From a virus: a stretch of DNA of 31,465 nucleotides. This document shows positions 17,024-24,864 of the stretch, piece by piece. The stretch lies in the IMG/VR virus record IMGVR_UViG_3300029955_000098, positions 1 to 31,465 of that record; one strand, 5' to 3'. Under the pieces are notes generated by a model. It worked only from the letters and a program-made list of their open reading frames with translations, was not told the DNA's origin and did no database searches. A program made the position numbers and the translations under genes. The number at the start of each line of letters is the position of its first letter. The stretch's first letter is position 1.

Positions 17024-20000
17024 AGGAGCGTCCAGCGGTAGAGGTACGTTGGCCCTTCTTGATGCCGACAGTGAGATTAAGGCCCGAGAGGCTAAGCCCT
17101 TGCCCCGGTGCCGTACCGTAAGAAGGATCGTACAGTTCGTTCACGGTGACCTGGAAGCTTTCGCACTTCTGCACCTGTGGGAACACCCTGGCCTCGAAAG
17201 GTTGGCCTACGCCTCCCCAGCCCCCTGGAGAGCCCCAAACGCTATTGCTACCCCAGACACCTCCGAAGTTATCCGGGGTGACAATGGTCGCTTGGGAATT
17301 ACTAGGGTTGTAATCGTAGGCTAGTTGCACGTTAAGTTTAAATGGAGTGAAGTAGTTGCCTAAAAGCAACAGTTGATAGAAACGCTCATACCCCTGCAGG
17401 CCCGCAACGTTAGCCCAAGCCGTCGTAAAAGACATCAGAACAGGCGTAGAGCCGTCGATATAGGTGCCGGGAGTCTCTTGATATACCAGTCCTTGGGCGT
17501 TTAGGTATGTCTGAGCGCCTTGGTACAGGGTGCTGCTTATGGCGTTGATATTATTGAAGGTTCCCCATTGGCCCATATAGTAATCGTACATCAATGTAAT
17601 GCCATTATCTAGAATAAAACGCACTTGGTTGGTGCCTGGAATACTCTGCGCGCTCTTAACAACGTTAGCATTATATTGCTCAACGGGAGCGCCAATGTAC
17701 TGAGTGCTGAGGTCTCGGCCTAAGAGCCAGATTCCTTTTCCTGTGGACTGGAACATGAGTCCGTTTTGCATAAGCACAATGGAATCCTGATTTGAACATC
17801 CAACACTGCTGGTGATAAATATTGGATCGCTGAAATCGTTATTTGCGCCTGTGCTATCCGGGCCTGCCCCAGTAACGTAATAAGCCGCGTTGGCTTTGAA
17901 TACGATGAGTTTATCATCCATAGCGGCGAGCGCGGTACACGGGCCGGTAGATCCTTGGGTTCCGGTCGTAGGGGCAACATAAAGCGTGAACAAGTCGGAC
18001 ATTTCAACTGGGACCGCCTCTATTACGATTTTGGAGTACCAAAGAAGGTTTTGGTCTTCCGCGTCAATTAAAAAGAGCCTGTTTTTATACAGTGTGCTGG
18101 CGATAGATGCCGGGGCCGCTATATCCTCGATCACACCGCCAGTGGTGTATAGGAGCGTTTGGCCTAAAATACTAAGATCGCTCAAAGTATCCGTAATCGT
18201 TACATAATCCACGGTTGGATCGTTGACGACGGGTGACGTGATGCTCGTAAACTGGTAATACACTTGCTGCGCTACACTCCAACGATATCCTACGATGCGC
18301 ACCGGGTTAGGGACCACTTTATAAGTAAGACGCAGAGTGGGCACAGTGAGTGTATTGGCGCTAATCGCACCTGTCGTCACCTGGCTAACAGGGATGCTAG
18401 GGGCGCTGCGATGCAGATTACCTTGGTTGTCGGTCCATTCGTACGTAAAAACGTAGTAATAGGTGCCTGCGGTGATGCTACCGCTAGTGGCAGCGGGGCT
18501 AACCGTTACGTTGTCTGGCCATACCTGGAAGCCGTGCTCAACGGGCCTGACGCCATCGTACTGCCACAGTTGCCCGCCCGTTAGGTGGAGGGTATTGGCA
18601 ATCTCAGAACTATGTTGGCCAAAGGTATTGATAGCGATCTTCGCAAGATTTATGCCAGTTTGCGTGTAAATGGCGGCTGAGGGAGTGCCGGTAGGGTTGT
18701 TAGTGCCCTTATTTGTCGTTGCTAGGAAGTCTTTGATTAGGTACGAGATTTGATAGGTGTCATTTAAAAGCGACACTGAGGGGAGTACTTGGCCGACGAT
18801 ATAGCCGCCACCGTTGCTATAGGCCAGGCGCATGGATACAGCGCCTGTAGAGTCGATCAGAAAGTACGACGGCTGGTTAGCACTGGTGTATGCCACTAGC
18901 ATATAGATCGTGCCTGAGGGCGCTATAAACGCTTTAGAAGCCAATCCTACAGACCGAAGGATTGTAGTCGCTGAGCTAGGGCTGCCCGCCTGTGGTACAG
19001 TTACGATGTCTAAGAAGTCGGTCGGGACAGCGCCAATCGCACCGCCATAGTTGTTAGCGACATCGTAAATGACTGTTAAGGTGCCGTTAGCGGCTACCGA
19101 CGTCAATTGGTTGATACTGGCGCTTGTAATGATTTGATGCGTTGTGGCAGCTATAGGCGCTAATATCTGCGAGTAGGCCGTCACAAAGCCGTTGGTGGTG
19201 CCGCTATCCCAAAAAGTCAGCCAGATGACGTTGGTGCTACTATCAGCTGTTACCGACATGAGGCTAGCTGTATGGGCAGCAAGCGTCACAGGGGCGCTAA
19301 CTGCAAAGGACGGGTTTAAGTAAGCGATATTGATAGAGGTAGAGGTCGCTGCCCAAGCGAAGTAAAGGTTATCGCCATAGGCGACAGCGTCGTATCCTTG
19401 GAAGGTGGAGCTAGTGACGGTACCTACGGTCACCGTGCCGAACACTGAGGGCATTGCGGTAGAGATAGCCAAGGCTTTAAGACTAGCGCTGCCAGAAGTG
19501 TCTATGTAGCTGATAACAAAGTAATTTCCGAACAGGAACGTACGCGGGGAGATAGCCGTTGACGGTAAAGCGGTGCGCTGTACAATCTGCTGGCCTGTGA
19601 CACTGTCACTGATCTGGTAGTAGGCTAAGCTATTGTCGATATAGACCAGGCAAACCAGGCCATTAGCCGCTGTCACTGAGTCTTGCGACTGTTGACTTGT
19701 GCTAACCCTAACCAATGGAGCTACATCGAGGCGCACCGGCTGGACAGGGCCTTGGTTGAGCCATTGGTTGGTGTCAGCGCTGAAAGCGTATAGGTTTGAA
19801 CCTGTCGCTAATAGGTTGTCGTTAAGCGTTGTAAGCGTCGTTTGGTCGGCATTAGGCAATGTTGTTATGTGTGCGTTACCATTGCGCTTTGTCAACCGCC
19901 CCACAGTGTCAAACACAGAGTTTTGCAACGCCAAAAACTTGCCCAATGGCACTTGGTTCTTATCGGTCTTGGTCTCTAGTCCGGAAGCAAAATTAATATT

Positions 20001-20024
20001 GATGGGGGCTTTTTGAAGGGCCAT
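17016..20024 (-). CDS. P22 gp10-like tail hub / DNA stabilisation protein
   Basis: This 1002-residue protein starts MALQKAPININFASGLETKT and continues VPLGKFLALQNSVFDTVGRL with TKRNG. That pattern is typical of the N-terminus of packaged-DNA stabilisation and tail-hub proteins related to P22 gp10. Residues 60-480 show repeating beta-strand patterns that could fold as a propeller. The segment LWQYDGVRPVEHGFQVWP and a following ITAGTYYYVFTYEWTDNQGN look like FN3-like beta domains. TALAAMDDKLIVFKANAAYY and SIVLMQNGLMFQSTGKGIWL further on are also usual for this family. It is about twice the length of P22 gp10 (472 residues). It follows a collar-domain gene and precedes the ejection genes, as expected for a protein plugging the portal channel. 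Confidence 0.75.
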   Translation of the reverse strand: MALQKAPININFASGLETKTDKNQVPLGKFLALQNSVFDTVGRLTKRNGNAHITTLPNADQTTLTTLNDNLLATGSNLYAFSADTNQWLNQGPVQPVRLDVAPLVRVSTSQQSQDSVTAANGLVCLVYIDNSLAYYQISDSVTGQQIVQRTALPSTAISPRTFLFGNYFVISYIDTSGSASLKALAISTAMPSVFGTVTVGTVTSSTFQGYDAVAYGDNLYFAWAATSTSINIAYLNPSFAVSAPVTLAAHTASLMSVTADSSTNVIWLTFWDSGTTNGFVTAYSQILAPIAATTHQIITSASINQLTSVAANGTLTVIYDVANNYGGAIGAVPTDFLDIVTVPQAGSPSSATTILRSVGLASKAFIAPSGTIYMLVAYTSANQPSYFLIDSTGAVSMRLAYSNGGGYIVGQVLPSVSLLNDTYQISYLIKDFLATTNKGTNNPTGTPSAAIYTQTGINLAKIAINTFGQHSSEIANTLHLTGGQLWQYDGVRPVEHGFQVWPDNVTVSPAATSGSITAGTYYYVFTYEWTDNQGNLHRSAPSIPVSQVTTGAISANTLTVPTLRLTYKVVPNPVRIVGYRWSVAQQVYYQFTSITSPVVNDPTVDYVTITDTLSDLSILGQTLLYTTGGVIEDIAAPASIASTLYKNRLFLIDAEDQNLLWYSKIVIEAVPVEMSDLFTLYVAPTTGTQGSTGPCTALAAMDDKLIVFKANAAYYVTGAGPDSTGANNDFSDPIFITSSVGCSNQDSIVLMQNGLMFQSTGKGIWLLGRDLSTQYIGAPVEQYNANVVKSAQSIPGTNQVRFILDNGITLMYDYYMGQWGTFNNINAISSTLYQGAQTYLNAQGLVYQETPGTYIDGSTPVLMSFTTAWANVAGLQGYERFYQLLLLGNYFTPFKLNVQLAYDYNPSNSQATIVTPDNFGGVWGSNSVWGSPGGWGGVGQPFEARVFPQVQKCESFQVTVNELYDPSYGTAPGQGLSLSGLNLTVGIKKGQRTSTAGRSFG

Positions 20025-20027
20025 CGG

Positions 20028-21245
20028 TTACGTCTTAATAATGTAGTTGACGTAAGCGTTAATAGGCCGAGTCTCATTGCCGCCAGTTGCGCTAGTTGCC
20101 TGAGTAACACCATAAACTGAGGTGTTGCCAAACGGCAGAACATAAGGTGGAGGAGCTGCACCATTATCCTCGACCAGCATCGTGTGTGTATGGCTAGCGA
20201 ACTGGCTGCTCTGGACAGAACCGACATTGTTTCCAGTGTTACCGCCAGTATTCATTGCGGTACGGGAAGCTTTATCAGGGTCCCTGCCAGCTGTGCCGTC
20301 TCTGCCCCTTAAAAACTGCCCTCGTAGATCGGGAACGTTAAAGTGTGTTCCATCGGCGGTACCAAAAGCAGTTCCGATGACTGCAAAGAGATTAACATAG
20401 GCGGCTTGAAGATACGAAGTGCCGTCGCATAATAGGAAACCTGATGGGGCCGAAGTTCCACCATAAGAAAGGATTGCACCTGTTGGTGTGAGAGCTTGTT
20501 GAAGGTCTGCTGCGAGCTGTGCTAAGTCAATAGTATTATTAGCAATTTGTGTAGCCGTAATCGTTTGGTTGGCTAGCAGGGAGCCTGTGATCGAAGCCGT
20601 TGCAATCTGAGTCGGTTGAATCGACGACACTGTCCCTAGGTTCCCGGACGAGTCGAGCGTGACAAACTGCGTACTGACGGGGAGCGTTGCTGGAAGTAAA
20701 AGAGTAAAGGACGAGGCAAGTGAGGCGGAGGGCGCAATAGTTGTGCCAAGTGTCGTAGACGCTACGTTGGGCCTGATGATGATAGAACCGATATCAAAGT
20801 TGGCGGGAACGGTTGAGCCAGTCCCTTGCTTCCAGCTAAACACACCGGCTGCGTACGACTGCCCTGGTAAAGATGCAATAGAGGCATTTACAGTGCCGCC
20901 AGACGTAATCTGAATGTTATTAGTACCGTCGAAGTACCATAGGTCGGGGAGCGCTATAGGGCTTTCAGTGCCGTTTTGGACGTATAAGCTCTGGCTAGCT
21001 GAGGGCGCGCTACCGCTAACGGCAAACGAGGCGTAAGAAAGCGTGGTAGCTGGGTTCGACTGGAACGACAAGGCACTGTTGATATTAAGGCCCGAGGGGG
21101 TGATTTGAACACCAGAGCCGCTAGAGTGGTTGTGCCCATCTATAATGGCCAAAGAGCTATTGATATCAAGGGCATAGGTCGGTCCGGCTTCACTGCCCAC
21201 CGTTGGCACTATAAGGCTCATATTAGGCGACAGCGTGCTAGACAT
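20028..21245 (-). CDS. Tail fibre with phage tail collar domain
   Basis: This 405-residue protein contains a phage tail collar domain at about residues 262-315: TGAILSYGGTSAPSGFLLCD, then YVNLFAVIGTAFG and FNVPDLRGQFLRG. The C-terminus SSQFASHTHTM and GGNETRPINAYVNYIIK completes the usual collar-fibre ending, where His clusters and the ETRP element are diagnostic. The N-terminal half (LDINSSLAIIDGHNHSSGSG) is a shaft-like beta-rich region also familiar from environmental podoviruses. ATG 21245 overlaps the upstream stop as TAATG. It lies beside the adaptor and tail-hub genes rather than in the fibre cluster, so it may be a short fibre or needle-like element at the head-tail junction. The collar call is firm. 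Confidence 0.88.
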   Translation of the reverse strand: MSSTLSPNMSLIVPTVGSEAGPTYALDINSSLAIIDGHNHSSGSGVQITPSGLNINSALSFQSNPATTLSYASFAVSGSAPSASQSLYVQNGTESPIALPDLWYFDGTNNIQITSGGTVNASIASLPGQSYAAGVFSWKQGTGSTVPANFDIGSIIIRPNVASTTLGTTIAPSASLASSFTLLLPATLPVSTQFVTLDSSGNLGTVSSIQPTQIATASITGSLLANQTITATQIANNTIDLAQLAADLQQALTPTGAILSYGGTSAPSGFLLCDGTSYLQAAYVNLFAVIGTAFGTADGTHFNVPDLRGQFLRGRDGTAGRDPDKASRTAMNTGGNTGNNVGSVQSSQFASHTHTMLVEDNGAAPPPYVLPFGNTSVYGVTQATSATGGNETRPINAYVNYIIKT

Positions 21246-21541
21246 TAAAACACCAGCAAATCAACGACCACATTGGCCGAGGCGACAAGGTTAAGTGTTA
21301 ATTGCGGGGTCTGGTTAGAGTCCTGCGTGTCGAAAATCGTAGCTGAAGCACGAATTCGAGTAGGATTCCACCCTGTCAAATTTCGCCCCAATTTGTGATT
21401 GACGACGTTCGCCCCCGCAACTAACGAGACATTTTTCAATATCAAGCCTTGGTTAAACGGTTGAGCGACGACAGGCTCAATGATGGTCGCCCATCTATCT
21501 TGTGCCATGTCCCATGAGAGTTTACGCGGGAGAACTGACAT
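21245..21541 (-). CDS. Small conserved head-tail region protein
   Basis: This 98-residue protein is taken to start at ATG 21541, which overlaps the adaptor stop as TGATG; the in-frame extension to 21592 lies inside the adaptor gene. The sequence begins MSVLPRKLSWDMAQDRWATI, with VSLVAGANVVNHKLGRNLTG and LNLVASANVVVDLLVF towards the end. This is an alternation of strands consistent with a small beta-sandwich. Comparable proteins sit between the adaptor and the fibre or tail-hub genes of podoviruses and are usually left uncharacterised. A minor virion or assembly role is inferred from position. Confidence 0.75.
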   Translation of the reverse strand: MSVLPRKLSWDMAQDRWATIIEPVVAQPFNQGLILKNVSLVAGANVVNHKLGRNLTGWNPTRIRASATIFDTQDSNQTPQLTLNLVASANVVVDLLVF

Positions 21542-22596
21542 CAGTAGCCCCCGCGACCATTTGGCCCGTAGCCTGTGCTGTTGGGTCCCCAAGGTGTGCG
21601 GGTATTGCTAATGGTGTCTGGCTGACCTGCGTCTCTGTTTGCAGCCGACTCCTCAATACGCTGTTTCAGCATAACCAGCTCTTGCGTAAGAAGGGAAGTA
21701 TCGCTCTCTTCTTTCGCCAAAGCCATTATAGCGCTTCTGACAATAACATATTCAAGCCAACCTGAGATACCCGTGTTGGTGGTATCTGTCTCTAAGAGCA
21801 GCTCTTTAAGCCGTGGGATGTACCACAGTCGCAATGCTTGGCCAGCAGAAGGCGTAGGAATGAACTGGATGTTGTTCCCCATCAGCCGGTATTGCAGGTT
21901 GAAGACACCGTAGATGGTGCTTGAAGTATTCGGATACACAAAGTTATTACGATCTATGAAGTTGAATTTGTTGACCGTGACATAGCCGTTGGTGGCGTTG
22001 TTAAGCGCCATATCGACGCCTGACAGTTTATAGAAGGGCGGAGGCGTAATAGTTAATGTGGGATTAAGTCCATTCAAGAACGTATTGAAGCCCGTTGGCA
22101 AGGCGTATTGGAAGCTAGTACCGTCAGCGACGAACTGAATCGGAGGCGCAATGTAATAGTCTTCGTAGACCGTAATGAGCAGGTCATAGAGCTCAAACAT
22201 CGATTTATTGATGTAGTTGCGCCATTCCGGCTGCGTTACGAAGTTTGAGTTGACTCGATCAGCGCGCTGTTGGGCCTGTAGCCGGATATCGGCAAGGCTC
22301 ATCTCGCCTGTGGGAGTCGGTATGGCGTTCTGAGAGAGCGTAGGCGGACTATACGTTATATTGTCGCTGGAAGCAGCTACGGTGTACCAGTACTGAACAC
22401 CTAGAGACACTGAGGTGTCTAGATATGACGTCGCCAATGGGCTTCCAGACACCGTGGCAAGGGCCGTAAACGTAACGTTATCTAAGCTACGTTGGACCTG
22501 ATAATAAGCTGCCCCAGCCGAAAGGTTCCAAGAAACAAGTACTTGGCCATTAGCGGCTTGAACGTTGAAGTTTTGAGGCGTACCAGGTAGGGCCAT
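21541..22596 (-). CDS. Head-tail adaptor with N-terminal FN3 domain
   Basis: The 351-residue protein has two parts. Residues 1-95 are a fibronectin type III domain: PGTPQNFNVQAANGQVLVSW, AAYYQVQRSLDN, TSYLDTSVSLGVQYWYTVAA. From about residue 98 (MSLADIRLQAQQRADRVNSN, EWRNYINKSMFELYDLLI) the sequence matches phage head-completion adaptors of the type that bind the portal (P22 gp4 role). This includes LRLWYIPRLKELLLETDT and a helical end AIMALAKEESDTSLLTQELV. The last 30 residues are a Gly/Asn/Pro tail. The SD AAAGG sits inside a small hairpin (ACCTTT/AAAGGT) just before ATG 22596. The FN3 fusion puts a surface-type domain on a neck protein. The adaptor role is inferred from motifs and gene order. 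Confidence 0.8.
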   Translation of the reverse strand: MALPGTPQNFNVQAANGQVLVSWNLSAGAAYYQVQRSLDNVTFTALATVSGSPLATSYLDTSVSLGVQYWYTVAASSDNITYSPPTLSQNAIPTPTGEMSLADIRLQAQQRADRVNSNFVTQPEWRNYINKSMFELYDLLITVYEDYYIAPPIQFVADGTSFQYALPTGFNTFLNGLNPTLTITPPPFYKLSGVDMALNNATNGYVTVNKFNFIDRNNFVYPNTSSTIYGVFNLQYRLMGNNIQFIPTPSAGQALRLWYIPRLKELLLETDTTNTGISGWLEYVIVRSAIMALAKEESDTSLLTQELVMLKQRIEESAANRDAGQPDTISNTRTPWGPNSTGYGPNGRGGY

Positions 22597-22614
22597 AAAA
22601 CCTTTCTAAAGGTC

Positions 22615-22667
22615 TGGGTTGGCGGCCTTGCACTTTAAGCGTAGGGTTTATACTACGCACCAACCCA
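22615..22667 (-). other. Nested stem-loop in the gap upstream of the adaptor gene
   Basis: TGGGTTGG at 22615-22622 and CCAACCCA at 22660-22667 form a perfect 8-bp outer stem. Inside, GCGTAG at 22639-22644 pairs with CTACGC at 22653-22658 around an 8-base loop. No U-run follows in the direction of transcription, so it is not an intrinsic terminator. It lies between an apparently abundant virion protein and the adaptor, so an RNase processing or stabilising element is one possibility. The pairing is seen; the function is inferred. Confidence 0.5.
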
Positions 22668-22689
22668 TTTCAGGTCTTATAACAGCCTC

Positions 22690-23346
22690 TTACTCGCCGA
22701 GGACGAGAATGGAGCTGTTGCTCAGCAGCATTGCCAAGCTAATAACGCTACCGTCGGCAGGAGTCGCAGTGGCGTTCGAGAGCATGCAGCGCATCGTCAA
22801 GAGCGCTCCTCCTGCCTGTGGTTGAGTCGAGGCAATGGTAGCGTTCGGGTCACCAACGATTTCGATGTGATCAATGCCCGAGCCCGTCGTAGCGACAGGG
22901 GCGGCCGTTCCCGTACCGCCCATAGCGCCAGTGGCCGTGGGGGTGAAGGAGGCACCAACGGCAGCGGTCATGCCAATTGGTAGGCCAGCTGCTTGAAACT
23001 GCGCTTGAGTGGTGGTGCCGAGCGACGTAATCGTTACAGGAGTGCCAGCCGTAACGCTGTTGGAGGGCGTTCCGATAGGACCAATTGCACCGGCGAAGCC
23101 GCTCAGGTAACGGTTGTAGTTGTCGGCGAGTTGAACAATAATGAATCCCGGAGCCGGATTCGGGTTTCCGGCAGCCGGGGTGGCCGAAGTGTGCATGTAC
23201 ACAGCTTGAACGGCCGGTCCTTTCAGACTGCGGATGCCAAAGCCGTTGCCGTTGGCGCTATCGACTACGAAGTTGCAGTCGAGAAGGACAGGGCTGACGT
23301 GCATCGAGTAAATTTTGCCGCCAGAAGCCCAGTTACGATTGGCCAT
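22690..23346 (-). CDS. Conserved virion protein, possible head decoration
   Basis: The 218-residue protein starts at ATG 23346 after AAAAAGGATATTTT; an upstream in-frame GTG at 23400 lies in the structured leader and is unlikely. The start MANRNWASGGKIYSMHVSPV and following LDCNFVVDSANGNGFGIRSL, YMHTSATPAAGNPNPAPGFI and LADNYNRYLSGFAGAIGPIG are a recognised conserved pattern in uncharacterised structural proteins of environmental phages. The middle is Thr/Gly/Ala-rich and beta-like. The end is DHIEIVGDPNATIA and MRCMLSNATATPADGSVISL. It is the first gene after a sigma70-type promoter, consistent with high late expression. A capsid decoration or neck role is plausible but not shown. Confidence 0.78.
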   Translation of the reverse strand: MANRNWASGGKIYSMHVSPVLLDCNFVVDSANGNGFGIRSLKGPAVQAVYMHTSATPAAGNPNPAPGFIIVQLADNYNRYLSGFAGAIGPIGTPSNSVTAGTPVTITSLGTTTQAQFQAAGLPIGMTAAVGASFTPTATGAMGGTGTAAPVATTGSGIDHIEIVGDPNATIASTQPQAGGALLTMRCMLSNATATPADGSVISLAMLLSNSSILVLGE

Positions 23347-23360
23347 AAAATATCCTTTTT

Positions 23361-23417
23361 GCTTTGCGCCTTTGTCCAGAGGCATATAGCGTGGACTCAC
23401 CTATCAGCGTGCAAAGC
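23361..23417 (-). promoter_or_regulatory. Structured 5' leader of the virion protein gene
   Basis: Between the promoter and the start codon at 23346, GCTTTGC and GCAAAGC (23411-23417 with 23361-23367) form a perfect 7-bp stem. An inner 5-bp stem (23392-23396 with 23374-23378) lies within it. The outer stem ends a few bases before the AAAAAGGA ribosome binding site, so folding could control ribosome access or protect the transcript. No ligand-binding family is recognised. Confidence 0.4.
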
Positions 23418-23439
23418 AGCCGCCTTAAGGGAGGGCGCG

Positions 23440-23468
23440 AGGATATCTCATGCCTTCACTTAAGTCAA
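23440..23468 (-). promoter_or_regulatory. Sigma70-type promoter upstream of the virion protein gene
   Basis: On the minus strand TTGACT (23468-23463) is followed by exactly 17 bases and TATCCT (23445-23440). The -35 matches the consensus at five of six positions and the -10 at four of six. It lies in a 137-base gap, just after the stop of a small gene and about 95 bases before the virion protein start. Transcription would begin near 23433. The placement and spacing support a real promoter for the head-completion and tail operon. Confidence 0.6.
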
Positions 23469-23483
23469 AGTGGCTCATCTCTG

Positions 23484-23738
23484 TTATATGCGTTTTCGCG
23501 CTACAAAGTCTACCCGGATAACACTTCCCCCTGCTTGCGGAAATGGGGTTACTGAGGCTATCGATTGGGCCTTTATGAGACTATTATAATGCTTCATAGC
23601 AGTCGGGGTATTGTCAAATGGACCGAAGTACCCAAGTGCTTGTGGACAGTGATAGTAATATCCCGTCACAGCATTAGGGCTGGTTGTCCAGATGGTAAGA
23701 CGCGTTACAGGGTCAAAATAGACAAGATATTTATGCAT
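23484..23738 (-). CDS. Small hypothetical protein
   Basis: This 84-residue protein starts at ATG 23738 with GAGG about eight bases upstream; a longer in-frame reading to 23936 lies within the preceding gene and is rejected. The sequence is MHKYLVYFDPVTRLTIWTTS, with YYHCPQALGYFGPFDNTPTA in the middle. It resembles small phage proteins that describe an alternating strand-helix fold, but no family is recognised. It is the last gene of the small-gene block and is followed directly by a promoter. Its function is unknown. Confidence 0.65.
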   Translation of the reverse strand: MHKYLVYFDPVTRLTIWTTSPNAVTGYYYHCPQALGYFGPFDNTPTAMKHYNSLIKAQSIASVTPFPQAGGSVIRVDFVARKRI

Positions 23739-23739
23739 A

Positions 23740-23961
23740 TCAAGCCTCGGTTCCAGGAAAGGATTGTTGGGGGCTGTCGTGGAGCCGGCTAAGGGTTTTG
23801 ATGTGGACTTCATACCGAAAGCCAAAAGCGTCTTGAATAACAGTCCTCGCACCTTCAGCCGTATATTCGACAGTTTCGACATTAAACCCCTCTTTTTCGG
23901 ACATAAACTGCGTGATTTTCCCCAAAACCCAACCATTAAAGGATGTGATTGGTGCTTTCAT
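23740..23961 (-). CDS. Small hypothetical protein
   Basis: This 73-residue protein has an ATG overlapping the stop of the upstream gene by four bases (ATGA). The sequence begins MKAPITSFNGWVLGKITQFM and is mixed alpha/beta (VETVEYTAEGARTVIQDAFG). No motif is recognised. Coupled overlaps on the upstream side and a one-base gap to the next gene support it as real. The longer frame that overlaps it on the same strand is less convincing. Confidence 0.65.
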   Translation of the reverse strand: MKAPITSFNGWVLGKITQFMSEKEGFNVETVEYTAEGARTVIQDAFGFRYEVHIKTLSRLHDSPQQSFPGTEA

Positions 23962-24158
23962 TTCTCGTCCTCCTCTTTAAGTTTTACCAAACTCGGTACT
24001 TTCCTATCTTCTCTTAGCTTGCCGTCAAACGTAAAGCCCCTAGTGTCATTTGGCCCAAACCGGACAATGATGTCAGCTTCGTCATAGCTACCTAGCCGCA
24101 ATACGATGCCCTTTTTACCGCACCAAGACACCCTGTCGCCTACGTTAAAGATCCTCAT
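23958..24158 (-). CDS. Small SH3-like beta-barrel protein
   Basis: This 66-residue protein starts at ATG 24158 after AAGG. The pattern FNVGDRVSWCGKKGIVLRLG, then ADIIVRFGPND, then GFTFDGKLRED fits a small SH3-like or KOW-like barrel, a kind frequent in phage accessory regions. The C-terminus is Lys/Glu-rich. Its stop overlaps the next gene's start. A nucleic-acid- or protein-binding role is possible, but nothing specific can be said. Confidence 0.65.
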   Translation of the reverse strand: MRIFNVGDRVSWCGKKGIVLRLGSYDEADIIVRFGPNDTRGFTFDGKLREDRKVPSLVKLKEEDEK

Positions 24159-24188
24159 AATACCTTATCGGCCCTTTTTATAGGGACT

Positions 24189-24470
24189 TTAGTCTTTTTT
24201 ACGGGCGGGGCACCAAAATGAGTGGCAGTTCTCAAGACCGTAAATCAAATGACACCCGCACTCGCAAGTAGTCGTTTTTAATGCAGGATCCGGGCATAGC
24301 TCGTCTTCACTAACAGTAGCCGTACCGCTTCCACCATACCCTCCCAAAAACGTTACACGATAGGTAAAGTAGGGCACCCATTGGCTGGGAGGTATCACTT
24401 CTTCGATGGTAACCTGCACAAACTCCCCAAAATAGGCCCTGCTGCCCTTTTTAAACTTAGGCTGGCTCAT
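24189..24470 (-). CDS. Small protein with C-terminal Cys/His cluster
   Basis: The 93-residue protein is read from ATG 24470 (MSQPKFKKGSRAYFGEFVQV), overlapping the upstream gene by 14 bases; a GTG at 24512 is an alternative, and the Shine-Dalgarno site is weak for both. A Tyr/Gly-rich beta region (YFTYRVTFLGGYGGSG) is followed by CECGCHLIYGLENCHSFWCP. This cluster of five Cys and two His could bind zinc. It may be a small zinc-ribbon protein. No family is recognised and the function is unknown. Confidence 0.6.
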   Translation of the reverse strand: MSQPKFKKGSRAYFGEFVQVTIEEVIPPSQWVPYFTYRVTFLGGYGGSGTATVSEDELCPDPALKTTTCECGCHLIYGLENCHSFWCPARKKD

Positions 24471-24720
24471 CGTGGCTGTCCAAGTCTTTTTCAATGGCCG
24501 TGATCCAAGCACGTTGTAGAATCCTCACCATGATTTCGTAGACCTCCCCTGTTTCGAAGCAGAGGTGACTGACGATATCAAGTGCGCCGTCGTCGTCCAT
24601 AGTGCAGATAGCAGCGTTTTCTACCGCATCGTCGAAGTTGACGGCATCTGCTAAGATGCACAAGGGTCGGCCTTTGCTGTCGTTAAAATAGGTAGGTTCG
24701 CATACGTGGAGCTTTTTCAT
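24457..24720 (-). CDS. Small hypothetical protein
   Basis: This 87-residue acidic protein starts at ATG 24720, overlapping the stop of the 29-residue membrane peptide gene as ATGA. The sequence begins MKKLHVCEPTYFNDSKGRPL and has an acidic middle (MDDDGALDIVSHLCFETGEV) and a helical end (IMVRILQRAWITAIEKDL). No motif or family is recognised. The coupled start supports it as real. Confidence 0.65.
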   Translation of the reverse strand: MKKLHVCEPTYFNDSKGRPLCILADAVNFDDAVENAAICTMDDDGALDIVSHLCFETGEVYEIMVRILQRAWITAIEKDLDSHDEPA

Positions 24721-24806
24721 TTGGGCCTCCGACCAGTGAACATGCGCGTAAAGCCGCCGGAATAGAAGAAGTAGAAGATCGCTGCGGCAACTACTATGTG
24801 AAACAT
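24717..24806 (-). CDS. 29-residue membrane micropeptide
   Basis: ATG 24806 follows a strong AAGGGGG six bases upstream. The peptide is MFHIVVAAAIFYFFYSGGFT plus RMFTGRRPK: one hydrophobic helix, then a positively charged tail, consistent with N-out/C-in insertion. The stop overlaps the next start as ATGA. The excellent ribosome site and coupling support translation despite the short length. Its role is unknown. Confidence 0.6.
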   Translation of the reverse strand: MFHIVVAAAIFYFFYSGGFTRMFTGRRPK

Positions 24807-24864
24807 ATATTCCCCCTTGATGTATTACTTATCGGCCGTCCTTGGCCAAACTTTAGAATTATTT

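Noticed and set aside
24164-24837. A ten-base sequence CTTATCGGCC in two gaps, with its last eight bases (TATCGGCC) also at 28245
   Set aside because: Short matches of this size are expected by chance in 31 kb; there is no common position relative to genes.
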